Origin: an uncultured Clostridia bacterium
GTDB lineage: Bacteria; Bacillota; Clostridia; Oscillospirales; Acutalibacteraceae
Direction: 5' to 3'
DNA: 8,250 bases
Assembly: GCA_947626485.1 (NCBI GenBank)
Contig: CANQSG010000087.1
Location: 1-8,250, forward strand
Below, piece by piece: positions 1-5,849 of the stretch. The position numbers were made by a program, and so were the translations under genes. The notes beneath the pieces are model-generated. The model was not told the origin of the DNA. It worked only from the letters and a program-made list of their open reading frames with translations, and searched no databases. Each line of letters opens with the position of its first letter. Position 1 is the stretch's first letter.

Positions 1-829
1 GGTCGCGCGGCGGATAGGTCAGCGCGTACTGGATCGGCAGGCGCATGTCGGGCGTGCCGAGTTGGGCGATGACGGCGCCGTCGGTCAGCTCGACGGCGGA
101 GTGCAGAATGCTCTGCCGGTGGACGAGCACCTCGATTTGCGATTCCGGAATGCCGAAGAGGTGCACCGCCTCGATGACCTCGAGGCCTTTGTTCATCAAG
201 GTCGCCGAGTCGACGGTGATTTTCGGACCCATGACCCAGTTGGGGTGGCGCAGCGCCTGCGCCTTCGTCACCCCGGCGAGCTCGGCGCGGGTCTTGCCGT
301 AAAACGGGCCGCCCGACGCGGTCAGCAAGATTCGGGAGAGGGCGCCCTGCGGCACGCCCTGCAGCGACTGAAAGATCGCGGAATGCTCGCTGTCGACCGG
401 CAGGATCGCCACACCGGCGCGCTTCGCCGCGTCCATGACGAGGTCGCCGCCCGCGACGAGGGTCTCTTTATTTGCAAGGGCGAGCGTCTTGCCGGCTTCG
501 ATCGCGCAAAGCGCCGGGCGCAGACCCGCGATGCCGACGATGGCGTCGAGAACGGTGTCGCAATCGGGCAGCACGGCCGCTTCGCAGACGCCATCCATGC
601 CGCCGACCACCCGGACGGACGTGTCCGCCAGCCGGATTTTTAAAGTTGCGGCGGCGTCCTCGTCGAGCAGGGCGACGAGGGCGGGGCGAAAGCGGCGCGC
701 CTGCTCCTCGATGCGGTCGACGCTGCGGTAAGCCGTCAGCGCCGTCACCCGGAAGCCGTGGCGTTCGGCGACGTCGAGGGTCTGGGTGCCGATCGAGCCG
801 GTCGAGCCGAGCACGGCGAGTCCTTTCAT
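1..829 (-). CDS. dxr: 1-deoxy-D-xylulose 5-phosphate reductoisomerase (partial, C-terminus beyond window)
   Basis: Converts 1-deoxy-D-xylulose 5-phosphate to 2-C-methyl-D-erythritol 4-phosphate with NADPH, the committed step of the MEP isoprenoid pathway, in the cytosol. My translation gives 276 residues before the left edge; the family is about 380-400, so roughly the last third is missing. Visible motifs are the N-terminal Rossmann loop GSTGSIG (8-14), LANKETLVAGG (118-128), VDSEHSAIFQ (145-154), LTASGGPF (169-176), HPNWVMG (195-201), KITVDSATLMNKGLE (203-217) and MRLPIQYAL (262-270). By alignment with the E. coli enzyme, D146, E148 and E217 are the metal ligands, and N213 and K214 contact substrate; all are intact. 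The ATG overlaps the cdsA stop codon as ATGA, and a GGAGGTG Shine-Dalgarno (835-841) sits 7 nt upstream, so translational coupling is likely. Dxr supplies the isoprenoid units that UppS, encoded two genes upstream, polymerises. The family assignment is very secure. Confidence 0.97.
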   Translation of the reverse strand, partial: MKGLAVLGSTGSIGTQTLDVAERHGFRVTALTAYRSVDRIEEQARRFRPALVALLDEDAAATLKIRLADTSVRVVGGMDGVCEAAVLPDCDTVLDAIVGIAGLRPALCAIEAGKTLALANKETLVAGGDLVMDAAKRAGVAILPVDSEHSAIFQSLQGVPQGALSRILLTASGGPFYGKTRAELAGVTKAQALRHPNWVMGPKITVDSATLMNKGLEVIEAVHLFGIPESQIEVLVHRQSILHSAVELTDGAVIAQLGTPDMRLPIQYALTYPPRD

Positions 830-1641
830 GCGAACACCTCCACAAAGGAAAGCAGCAGGTCGAGCACGGGGGCTAAGAACAATATGCTGTCCATCCTGTC
901 CAATATGCCGCCGTGGCCGGGGATGAGGTTGCCGTAATCTTTAACGCCGACCGACCGCTTGATGCAGGAGGCGAAGAGGTCGCCGCAGACGCCGACGCAG
1001 CAGAGCACCGGCGTCGCCGCCAGCAGCCAAAAGGAGGCGTGCGCCCCGGTGAGTGCGCCGTAAATCCAGATGAGCAGCGCGGTATAGGCGAGGCTGAGGA
1101 CGACGCCGCCGGCGACGCCTTCGACCGTCTTTTTCGGGCTGATGACGGGCGAGAGCTTATGCTTGCCGAAGAAGGAGCCGGCGAAATAGGCGCCGGTGTC
1201 GGCGACCGACGAAAAGCCGAAGAGCAGCAGGAAATAGAACAGTCCCCTGCCGTCGGGGCGGTCGAGCAGCCGCGCGAGGGCGCCGAAGCCGTAGCCGAGC
1301 AGCAGCGGCATTAACAGCGCGAAGGCGAAGGATTCGACCGGCCATTCGGTGTGATAAGAGAGCAGAAGCAGGGCGAGCGCGAGGAAAAAGAGGACGCAAA
1401 GCAGCGACGGCGGCAGCAGCGCGCCGCTGAAGGCGAAGGGGGCGAGGTCGCAGAAGACCAGCGCCGCCGCCAGCACGGGCAGCCGCCGCACCTTGCCGGT
1501 GCGCCAGAGCATCTCGTAACAGGCGAGCATGCAGAGCACCGCCAGCACGATCTGGGTGACGGGCGACCAGAATTCCATGGTGACGAGGAAGGCGGCGGTC
1601 AGCAGGACGATCGCCGCGCCCGAGAGGATTCTTGTTCTCAT
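826..1641 (-). CDS. cdsA: Phosphatidate cytidylyltransferase (CDP-diacylglycerol synthase)
   Basis: Makes CDP-diacylglycerol from CTP and phosphatidic acid, the branch-point precursor of phosphatidylglycerol and other phospholipids, in the cytoplasmic membrane. The 271-residue product is the usual family length and strongly hydrophobic, with about eight or nine candidate membrane segments (near 5-21, 28-45, 55-75, 78-95, 104-124, 132-150, 176-197, 203-222 and 253-270). The C-terminal family signature is complete: SCIKRSVGVKD (225-235) followed by GHGGILDRMDS (242-252). Upstream conserved elements are ADTGAYFAG (147-155) and SPKKTVEG (168-175). The ATG start has an AAGGAG site (1650-1655) 8 nt away. 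The gene lies 31 nt after uppS and overlaps dxr by 4 nt, so the three are probably cotranscribed. Nothing looks damaged. Confidence 0.97.
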   Translation of the reverse strand: MRTRILSGAAIVLLTAAFLVTMEFWSPVTQIVLAVLCMLACYEMLWRTGKVRRLPVLAAALVFCDLAPFAFSGALLPPSLLCVLFFLALALLLLSYHTEWPVESFAFALLMPLLLGYGFGALARLLDRPDGRGLFYFLLLFGFSSVADTGAYFAGSFFGKHKLSPVISPKKTVEGVAGGVVLSLAYTALLIWIYGALTGAHASFWLLAATPVLCCVGVCGDLFASCIKRSVGVKDYGNLIPGHGGILDRMDSILFLAPVLDLLLSFVEVFA

Positions 1642-1672
1642 CCGTTTGGCTCCTTTCCCGCGCCGGTGGGCG

Positions 1673-2383
1673 TCACACGCCGCCGAACCGCCGGTTTCTG
1701 CGACAGAAATCGTCGATGGCTTCCTCGAGGTGGTGGGGCTTGAAATCCGGCCAGAGCACGTCGGAAAACCAGAATTCCGCGTAGGCGGATTGCCAGATGA
1801 GATAATTCGAAAGGCGGTATTCCCCGCTCGGCCGAATGATGAAATCCGGGTCGGGCTGCCCCGCCGTATAGAGCCGGTCGGCGATCGCCGCCTCGTCGAC
1901 CTCGTCGGGCGCGAGACCGTCGGAGACGACGCGGCGCACGGCCGCGACGATCTCGTCCCGCCCGCCGTAATTCAGGGCGATGTTGAGCTTGAGCCCCGTC
2001 GCGTCCTTCGAGTTCTCCTCGGCGTCGACGATGAGGTCGCGAATGTCCTGCGGCAGGACGGCGAGGTTGCCGATGAACTTGACGAGAATGTTTTCGTCCT
2101 TGAAGTTCTTCGCGTCCTTCAGATAATCCCGCAGCAGCTCCATGATGTTGTCGACCTCCTCCTGCGGGCGCTTCCAGTTCTCGGTGGAAAAAGCGTAAAC
2201 CGTCAGGTAGTGCAGGCCGATGCGGTTGCAGTAGCGGGCGATCTCCTTAAAGGTGCGGGCGCCGGCGGCATGCCCCGCCGAACGCGGCAGACGGCGCTTT
2301 TTCGCCCAGCGGCCGTTGCCGTCCATGATGATGGCGATGTGTTCGGGCAGAATCCGCTCGCCGTGGTGTTTGTGGCGGAACAT
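1673..2383 (-). CDS. uppS: Isoprenyl transferase (undecaprenyl diphosphate synthase, cis-prenyltransferase)
   Basis: Condenses isopentenyl diphosphate onto farnesyl diphosphate in cis to make the C55 lipid carrier used for peptidoglycan and other wall polymers. It is a cytosolic or membrane-associated homodimer. The 236-residue product is slightly short of the family's usual 240-260. Motifs in order: HIAIIMDGNGRWAKKR (15-30) with the catalytic Mg-binding D21, GHAAG (37-41), AFSTENWKRP (64-73), NYGGRDEI (138-145), and the diphosphate-binding RPSGEYRLSNYLIWQ (184-198), then AYAEFWFSDVLWPDF (200-214). Family-conserved R184, R190 and E203 are present. The start is the ATG at 2383 with AGGAGG (2390-2395) 6 nt upstream. 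An intrinsic terminator precedes it, so its transcription may depend on read-through. Chain length (C55) is inferred from family and context; another cis-prenyl product cannot be excluded from sequence alone. Confidence 0.96.
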   Translation of the reverse strand: MFRHKHHGERILPEHIAIIMDGNGRWAKKRRLPRSAGHAAGARTFKEIARYCNRIGLHYLTVYAFSTENWKRPQEEVDNIMELLRDYLKDAKNFKDENILVKFIGNLAVLPQDIRDLIVDAEENSKDATGLKLNIALNYGGRDEIVAAVRRVVSDGLAPDEVDEAAIADRLYTAGQPDPDFIIRPSGEYRLSNYLIWQSAYAEFWFSDVLWPDFKPHHLEEAIDDFCRRNRRFGGV

Positions 2384-2412
2384 CGCGCGCCTCCTTTGTT
2401 TCGAAAGAGTTC

Positions 2413-2445
2413 AAAAAAGCCATCAGGGCGGTTGCGCCCTGATGG
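2413..2445 (-). terminator. Intrinsic terminator between frr and uppS
   Basis: The minus strand downstream of frr has a perfect 10-bp stem (CCATCAGGGC with GCCCTGATGG; arms 2436-2445 and 2420-2429), a 6-nt loop, then one C and six U. This is a textbook Rho-independent terminator 21 nt after the frr stop codon. Only about 29 nt separate it from the uppS start codon, and I see no -35/-10 pair in that space, so it probably sets the amount of read-through into uppS-cdsA-dxr rather than stopping all transcription. Confidence 0.88.
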
Positions 2446-2466
2446 AACGTTGCGGCGGCCTGCCGG

Positions 2467-3021
2467 TCAGATTTCGAGGATTTCCGATTCCTTCTGCGCG
2501 GCAAGATCGCCGATCTCCTTGCAGAAACGGTCGGTCAGGGTCTGGGTCTTTTTTTCGCCGTCGGCCAGGTCGTCCTCGGTGATGTCGCCGTTTTTCTTCA
2601 TGGCCTTGAGCTTTTCGATCGCGTCCCGGCGAATGCCGCGCACCGCGACCTTGCTCTCCTCCGCCATCTTGTGAACGTCGCGGACGATCTCGCGGCGGCG
2701 CTCCTCGGTCAGCGGCGGGAAGTTCAGCCGAATGACGCGGCCGTCGTTCTGCGGGTTGATGCCGAGGTCGGAAGCCTGGATCGCCTTTTCGATGGCTTTG
2801 AGGGTCGAGGCGTCCCAGGGCTGGATTTGCAGGGTGCGGGGCTCGGGGACGGAGACCGCCGCCATCTGCTGGATCGGGGTGGGCACGCCGTAATACTCGA
2901 CCTGAATGCGGTCGAGGACGGAGGGATTGGCGCGTCCGGCGCGGACGGTGCCGTACTCCCGCACGAGGGCGTTGATCGTTTTGTCCATGCGTTCTTCGGT
3001 TGCTTTGAGCAGTTCTTTCAT
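2467..3021 (-). CDS. frr: Ribosome recycling factor (RRF)
   Basis: Releases the post-termination 70S complex together with EF-G so that ribosome subunits and mRNA can be reused; cytosolic. The product is 184 residues, matching the family at about 185. It shows VRAGRANPSVLDRIQVEYYG across 26-45, PEPRTLQIQPWD (59-70), NDGRVIRLNFPPLTEERR (92-109), and the C-terminal helix with VRGIRRDA (127-134), including the conserved R132. Domain I (helical, residues about 1-30 and 105-184) and domain II (the beta-rich middle) are both complete. A GTG lies immediately before the ATG (3022-3024). I chose the ATG because AGGAGG (3030-3035) is 8 nt from it but only 5 nt from the GTG; the difference is one residue. 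The gene is 12 nt after pyrH, whose stop codon lies within the frr Shine-Dalgarno region. It ends just before a strong terminator. Confidence 0.97.
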   Translation of the reverse strand: MKELLKATEERMDKTINALVREYGTVRAGRANPSVLDRIQVEYYGVPTPIQQMAAVSVPEPRTLQIQPWDASTLKAIEKAIQASDLGINPQNDGRVIRLNFPPLTEERRREIVRDVHKMAEESKVAVRGIRRDAIEKLKAMKKNGDITEDDLADGEKKTQTLTDRFCKEIGDLAAQKESEILEI

Positions 3022-3029
3022 CACAAAAA

Positions 3030-3036
3030 CCTCCTA
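3030..3036 (-). promoter_or_regulatory. frr ribosome binding site overlapping the pyrH stop codon
   Basis: On the minus strand the sequence TAGGAGG contains the pyrH TAG stop codon (3034-3036) and the frr AGGAGG (3030-3035), which share two bases. Ribosomes terminating on pyrH would sit on the frr initiation signal, so the two genes are probably translationally linked. The spacing also supports the ATG at 3021 over the adjacent GTG at 3024. Confidence 0.8.
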
Positions 3037-3738
3037 TTGAATCCGGGTGCCGATGGCCTGACCGGTCATGGCGCGGGTGATATTGGCGGGGTCGTTCAGG
3101 TTAAAGACGAGGATCGGAATGTGGTTATCCATGCAGAGCGACGCGGCGGTGCTGTCCATGACGTGCAGCCCGCGGTTGAGCACGTCGAGGTGGGTCAGGG
3201 TGTCGAACCGCTGCGCGTTGGGATTCTCGCGCGGGTCGCTGTCATAGACCCCGTCGACGTTGGTCGCCTTGAAAATGACGTCGGCGTCGATCTCGGCGGC
3301 GCGCAGGGCGGCGGCGGTGTCGGTCGAAAAGAAGGGGTTGCCGGTGCCGCAGCCGAAGAGGACGACACGCCCTTTTTCGAGGTGCCGCACCGCGCGGTTG
3401 CGGATATAGGGCTCGGCGATCTGGCGCATTTCGATCGCCGTCTGCACCCGGACGTCGACGCCGACCTGTTCGAGGCCGTCGGAAAGCGCGAGGGCGTTGA
3501 TGACCGTCGCGAGCATGCCCATGTGGTCAGCGCGGGTGCGGTCCATTTTGCCGCTCGAACGGCCGCGCCAGAAGTTGCCGCCGCCGACGACGAGGGCGAT
3601 CTGCACCCCCATGTCGACGCATTCGCGAATGCTGCGCGAAACCTCCAGCACCTTTTCGAAATCGAGGCCGAAGCCCTGCCCGCCCGCAAGCGCTTCCCCG
3701 CTCAGCTTGATGAGCACGCGTTTGTAAACCGGCTCCAT
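3034..3738 (-). CDS. pyrH: UMP kinase (uridylate kinase)
   Basis: Phosphorylates UMP to UDP with ATP, feeding UTP and CTP synthesis, as a cytosolic hexamer of the amino acid kinase family. The product is 234 residues, the usual bacterial length. Visible motifs are KLSGEAL (11-17, phosphate-binding loop), VVGGGNFWRG (50-59), RADHMGMLAT (69-78) with the UMP-binding D70, FGCGTGNPFFSTD (128-140) and KATNVDGVYDSDP (157-169). The reading frame stays open for 52 more codons upstream to an ATG at 3894. I chose the ATG at 3738 because UMP kinases begin with a short tail before the KLSGEA strand, GGAGGAG (3746-3752) is correctly placed, and the longer form would run through the promoter and hairpins. 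A consensus promoter lies just upstream and frr follows 12 nt later. In many bacteria this enzyme is regulated allosterically by GTP and UTP; the sequence does not show which mode applies here. Confidence 0.98.
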   Translation of the reverse strand: MEPVYKRVLIKLSGEALAGGQGFGLDFEKVLEVSRSIRECVDMGVQIALVVGGGNFWRGRSSGKMDRTRADHMGMLATVINALALSDGLEQVGVDVRVQTAIEMRQIAEPYIRNRAVRHLEKGRVVLFGCGTGNPFFSTDTAAALRAAEIDADVIFKATNVDGVYDSDPRENPNAQRFDTLTHLDVLNRGLHVMDSTAASLCMDNHIPILVFNLNDPANITRAMTGQAIGTRIQ

Positions 3739-3745
3739 GCTTTCA

Positions 3746-3752
3746 CTCCTCC
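3746..3752 (-). promoter_or_regulatory. pyrH ribosome binding site
   Basis: GGAGGAG on the minus strand, with 9 nt between GGAGG and the ATG at 3738. It fixes the short form of PyrH over the in-frame 52-codon upstream extension. Confidence 0.85.
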
Positions 3753-3772
3753 GGTAAAATGGATTTGGTTCT

Positions 3773-3801
3773 ATTTTACATGATTGCGCCGGGAAAGTCA
3801 A
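3773..3801 (-). promoter_or_regulatory. SigA-type promoter for pyrH-frr
   Basis: The minus strand has -35 TTGACT (3796-3801), a 17-nt spacer and -10 TAAAAT (3773-3778). Each hexamer differs from consensus at one base. Predicted transcription start is near 3766, giving a leader of about 28 nt before the pyrH ATG. Its place after two terminators indicates that pyrH-frr is transcribed independently of rpsB-tsf. Confidence 0.88.
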
Positions 3802-3858
3802 TCCGTGATCGCAGGATTTTTTGCAAGTCCGCAAACAACTGCCGTTTTTCTTTTTTCT

Positions 3859-3875
3859 TGCGGCATCGTGCCGCA
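3859..3875. repeat. Short inverted repeat upstream of pyrH promoter
   Basis: TGCGGCA and TGCCGCA form a 7-bp perfect stem around a 3-nt loop. It lies about 57 bp upstream of the pyrH -35 hexamer (3801). It could be a protein-binding palindrome or a fortuitous GC-rich hairpin; no run of T follows on the minus strand, so it is not a terminator. Confidence 0.45.
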
Positions 3876-3878
3876 TCC

Positions 3879-3909
3879 GTTTTTCCGCCGACATGCGCGG
3901 CGGAAAAAC
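3879..3909. repeat. Perfect 12-bp inverted repeat upstream of pyrH promoter
   Basis: GTTTTTCCGCCG (3879-3890) and CGGCGGAAAAAC (3898-3909) pair perfectly around a 7-nt loop. The T-run lies inside the stem and none follows it in either direction, so it is not a standard terminator. The minus-strand ATG of the long PyrH frame falls in the loop, preceded 14 nt away by AAGGAG, which I regard as coincidental. The role is unknown. Confidence 0.6.
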
Positions 3910-3921
3910 TCCTTATAAGCG

Positions 3922-3952
3922 AAAAAAGCCCGCCGAACAGGCGGGTTTTTTT
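3922..3952. terminator. Bidirectional intrinsic terminator between tsf and pyrH
   Basis: A 6-bp GC stem (CCCGCC/GGCGGG, arms 3929-3934 and 3940-3945) with a 5-nt loop is flanked by six A on the left (with one intervening G) and seven T on the right. Either strand therefore reads as a GC stem followed by a U-tract. On the minus strand it is a second stop for read-through from tsf, or the end of any transcript starting in 3953-4118. Confidence 0.8.
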
Positions 3953-4031
3953 CAAGAGGCAGGGGTGGCCTTCGGCGGGCAACGCCTGCGACCGCCGCCG
4001 GTGGCGGAGGGAGGGAGCAGGGGTTGGCGCA

Positions 4032-4083
4032 GCGGTCGAAAAATGTCCGCGCGAGGCGCGCGGGAACATTTTTCGGGCACCGC
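4032..4083. repeat. Long imperfect inverted repeat (22-bp stem) downstream of tsf
   Basis: Three nested stems stack into one hairpin. GCGGT (4032-4036) pairs with ACCGC (4079-4083), a 10-bp perfect stem pairs 4037-4046 with 4066-4075, and CCGCGCG (4047-4053) pairs with CGCGCGG (4057-4063) around a 3-nt AGG loop. Two small one-sided bulges, GA and GGC, interrupt it. It is longer than a typical terminator stem, has its A/T runs within the stem, and is not needed to end tsf because a good terminator precedes it. It may be a dispersed repeat of the REP or MITE type, or part of an untranslated RNA. Confidence 0.7.
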
Positions 4084-4118
4084 AAGAGGGCAAAAGCCGT
4101 CCATACGCTATCAGGCAC

Positions 4119-4151
4119 AAAAAAGACCGCCCCCCGATGGGAACGGTCTTT
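4119..4151 (-). terminator. Intrinsic terminator of the rpsB-tsf operon
   Basis: The minus strand reads AAAGACCG then TTCCC, a 4-nt ATCG loop, GGGGG, and CGGTCTTT running into further T. The outer 8 bp are perfect (arms 4144-4151 and 4122-4129), and the inner 5 bp include two G-T wobbles. It begins 25 nt after the tsf stop codon and has every feature of a strong Rho-independent terminator. Confidence 0.9.
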
Positions 4152-4176
4152 GAAGCGGGGCGACGATGCGACCCTT

Positions 4177-5079
4177 TTACTTCACCATACCGGCGACTTC
4201 TTCCGCGAAATTATCTTCGCGCTTCTGGAGGCCTTCGCCGCGCTCGAAGCGGACGAATTCGGCGATCGAGATCGCGCCGCCGAGCTCCTTCGACTTGCTG
4301 TCGACGTACTTCGAAACGGACAGGTCGCCGTCCTTGATATAGACCTGCTCGACCAGGCAGTTTTCTTTATAGAACTTGCCGAGCTTGCCGAGGACGATCT
4401 TTTCGGCGATGTTGGCGGGCTTGCCCTCGTCGAGCACCTGCTTCGTCAAGATCTCCTTCTCGTTCTCGAGGACGTCGGCAGGCACCGACGCGCGGTCGAG
4501 GTAGGACGGGTTGGCAGCGGCGATCTGCATCGCGATGTCTTTGCCGAATTCGGCGAAGGCGTCCTGCGCGACGACGGATTCGGGCGCTTCGAAGCGGACG
4601 AGCACGCCGATGCGGCCGCCGCCGTGGACGTAGGTCGAAACGACGCCCTCATAGCGGGCGAAACGGCGAATTTTGATATTCTCGCGGACGACGAGGAAGA
4701 GCTCCTGCACTAAATCGGCGACGGTCACGCCGTCGAGCTTGCAGGCGAGCAGCGCATCGACGTCGGCGGGATTTTCGCGGGCGACGACGACGGCGACCTT
4801 GCGGGCGAGTTCTTTAAAGCCGTCCCCGCCGGCGACAAAGTCGGTCTCGGCGTTGAGCTCGACCACGACGCCGACGCCGTTTTCAGCGTAAGCGCAGACG
4901 GTGCCCTCGGCGGCGATGCGGCCGGCCTTTTTCTGGGCCTGTGCCAATCCCTTTTCGCGCAGATAATTGACGGCGGCGTCCATGTCCCCGTCGGTCTCGA
5001 CGAGGGCTTTTTTACAGTCCATCATGCCGCACCCGGTCTTTTCCCGGAGTGCCTGCACGTCTTTTGCGGTAAATGCCAT
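4177..5079 (-). CDS. tsf: Elongation factor Ts (EF-Ts)
   Basis: Guanine-nucleotide exchange factor that regenerates EF-Tu-GTP during translation elongation; cytosolic. The product is 300 residues, typical for the two-subdomain core form. The N-terminal UBA-like domain carries LREKTGCGMMDCKKAL (11-26), family signature 1. Signature 2, ELNAETDFVA, is at 74-83, including the T79-D80-F81 segment that contacts EF-Tu. The C-terminal half has the second core repeat around HGGGRIGVLVRFE, a helical segment rich in E and K that fits the coiled-coil insertion, and ends at EEVAGMVK. The ATG is preceded by AGGAGG (5088-5093) at 8 nt. It lies 17 nt after rpsB, the near-universal bacterial pairing, and is followed by a strong terminator. 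S2 is known to autoregulate rpsB-tsf in E. coli; whether it does here is not shown. Confidence 0.98.
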   Translation of the reverse strand: MAFTAKDVQALREKTGCGMMDCKKALVETDGDMDAAVNYLREKGLAQAQKKAGRIAAEGTVCAYAENGVGVVVELNAETDFVAGGDGFKELARKVAVVVARENPADVDALLACKLDGVTVADLVQELFLVVRENIKIRRFARYEGVVSTYVHGGGRIGVLVRFEAPESVVAQDAFAEFGKDIAMQIAAANPSYLDRASVPADVLENEKEILTKQVLDEGKPANIAEKIVLGKLGKFYKENCLVEQVYIKDGDLSVSKYVDSKSKELGGAISIAEFVRFERGEGLQKREDNFAEEVAGMVK

Positions 5080-5087
5080 GGGTTGTT

Positions 5088-5093
5088 CCTCCT
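5088..5093 (-). promoter_or_regulatory. tsf ribosome binding site
   Basis: Perfect AGGAGG in the 17-nt rpsB-tsf spacer, 8 nt from the tsf ATG at 5079. Confidence 0.85.
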
Positions 5094-5096
5094 TGC

Positions 5097-5849
5097 TTAT
5101 TCCGCGGCGGCGGCGGGGGCCTCTGCCGCGTCCTCGGCGGGCTGTTCTTCGGCGGCGGCGCCCTGTTCGCCCTGCCGCCCTTCGATCACGGCGGCGCCGA
5201 TGGTCTGGGCGATGAGCTTGACGGCGCGGATGGCGTCATCGTTGCCGGGGATGACGGCGTCGATCTCGTCGGGGTCGCAGTTGGTGTCGACGATGGCGAT
5301 GATCGGAATGCCGAGCTTCTTGGCTTCCGCGACGGCGATACGCTCCTTGCGCGGGTCGACGATGAAGAGCGCGCCCGGCAGCTTCGCCATGTGCTGAATG
5401 CCGCCTAAGAATTTTTCGAGTTTTTCGATTTCGAGGCGGAGCTTGATAACTTCCTTCTTGGGCAGCAGGTCAAAGGTGCCGTCCTCCTCCATCCGGCGCA
5501 GCTGCTCGAGGCGGCCGATGCGGCGGCGGATCGTGCGGAAGTTCGTCAGCATACCGCCGAGCCAGCGGGCGTTGACGTAGGGCATGCCGCAGTTTTCGGC
5601 TTCGACCTTGATGGATTCCTGCGCCTGCTTCTTGGTGCCGACAAAGAGGATGTCCTTGCCCTCCGCCGCGATGTCGCGGGCGAAGAGATAGGCCTCGTTG
5701 AGCTTTTTCACGGTCTTCTGGAGATCGATGATGTAGATCCCATTGCGCTCCGTGAAAATGTAGGGCGCCATTTTCGGGTTCCAGCGGCGGGTCTGATGTC
5801 CGAAATGGACACCGGCTTCCAGCAGCTGTTTCATAGATACGACTGCCAT
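5097..5849 (-). CDS. rpsB: 30S ribosomal protein S2
   Basis: S2 binds the small subunit late in assembly, bridging head and body near protein S1 where S1 is present. The product is 250 residues, the usual bacterial size. It starts MAVVSMKQLLEAGVHFGHQT, with RRWNPKMAPYIFTERNGIYI (21-40), a conserved block around YLFARDIA (54-61) and ILFVGTKKQA (67-76), ARWLGGMLTNF (94-104), the coiled-coil hairpin at about 105-155, and PGALFIVDPRKER (158-170) followed by IPIIAIVDTNCDPD (181-194). The last 20 or so residues are a low-complexity Ala/Glu tail. The frame continues 36 codons upstream to an ATG at 5957. I chose the ATG at 5849 because S2 proteins start at this MAVVSMK-like sequence and AGGAGG (5858-5863) lies 8 nt before it. 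rpsB is first in its operon, 17 nt before tsf. Confidence 0.98.
   Translation of the reverse strand: MAVVSMKQLLEAGVHFGHQTRRWNPKMAPYIFTERNGIYIIDLQKTVKKLNEAYLFARDIAAEGKDILFVGTKKQAQESIKVEAENCGMPYVNARWLGGMLTNFRTIRRRIGRLEQLRRMEEDGTFDLLPKKEVIKLRLEIEKLEKFLGGIQHMAKLPGALFIVDPRKERIAVAEAKKLGIPIIAIVDTNCDPDEIDAVIPGNDDAIRAVKLIAQTIGAAVIEGRQGEQGAAAEEQPAEDAAEAPAAAAE

Larger units (their letters stand above)
3739..4176. other. 438-bp intergenic region between tsf and pyrH, rich in hairpins
   Basis: I see no convincing gene here. Read in the minus direction it holds, in order, the tsf terminator (4119-4151), a long hairpin (4032-4083), a GC-rich unassigned stretch (about 3953-4030) with only a short local inverted repeat (a CCGCC/GGCGG pair), a second terminator (3922-3952), two hairpins (3879-3909 and 3859-3875), and the pyrH promoter (3773-3801) with its short leader. 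Short open frames of about 100-190 codons cross it on both strands, but they lack a credible ribosome binding site and recognisable domains, and they run through terminators and promoter. Confidence 0.75.

Noticed and set aside
1529..2674. 381-codon plus-strand open frame opposite cdsA, uppS and frr
   Set aside because: It crosses three verified genes and the frr terminator on the opposite strand; its composition is that of a shadow frame.
3022..3024. GTG start for RRF, giving one extra residue
   Set aside because: The Shine-Dalgarno is only 5 nt from it but 8 nt from the adjacent ATG, which is the favoured codon and spacing.
2671..3783. 370-codon plus-strand open frame across frr and pyrH
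   Set aside because: It is antisense to two well-identified genes and also runs through the pyrH promoter. It has no family motif or clear ribosome binding site.
3739..3894. 52-residue N-terminal extension of PyrH from an ATG at 3894
   Set aside because: It would require translating through the mapped-by-eye promoter (3773-3801) and part of a hairpin. UMP kinases start close to the KLSGEA strand, and a proper Shine-Dalgarno serves the ATG at 3738.
3759..4337. Open frames of about 100-190 codons in the tsf-pyrH gap on both strands
   Set aside because: They overlap terminators, hairpins and promoter, lack ribosome binding sites, and their translations show no domain or plausible composition.
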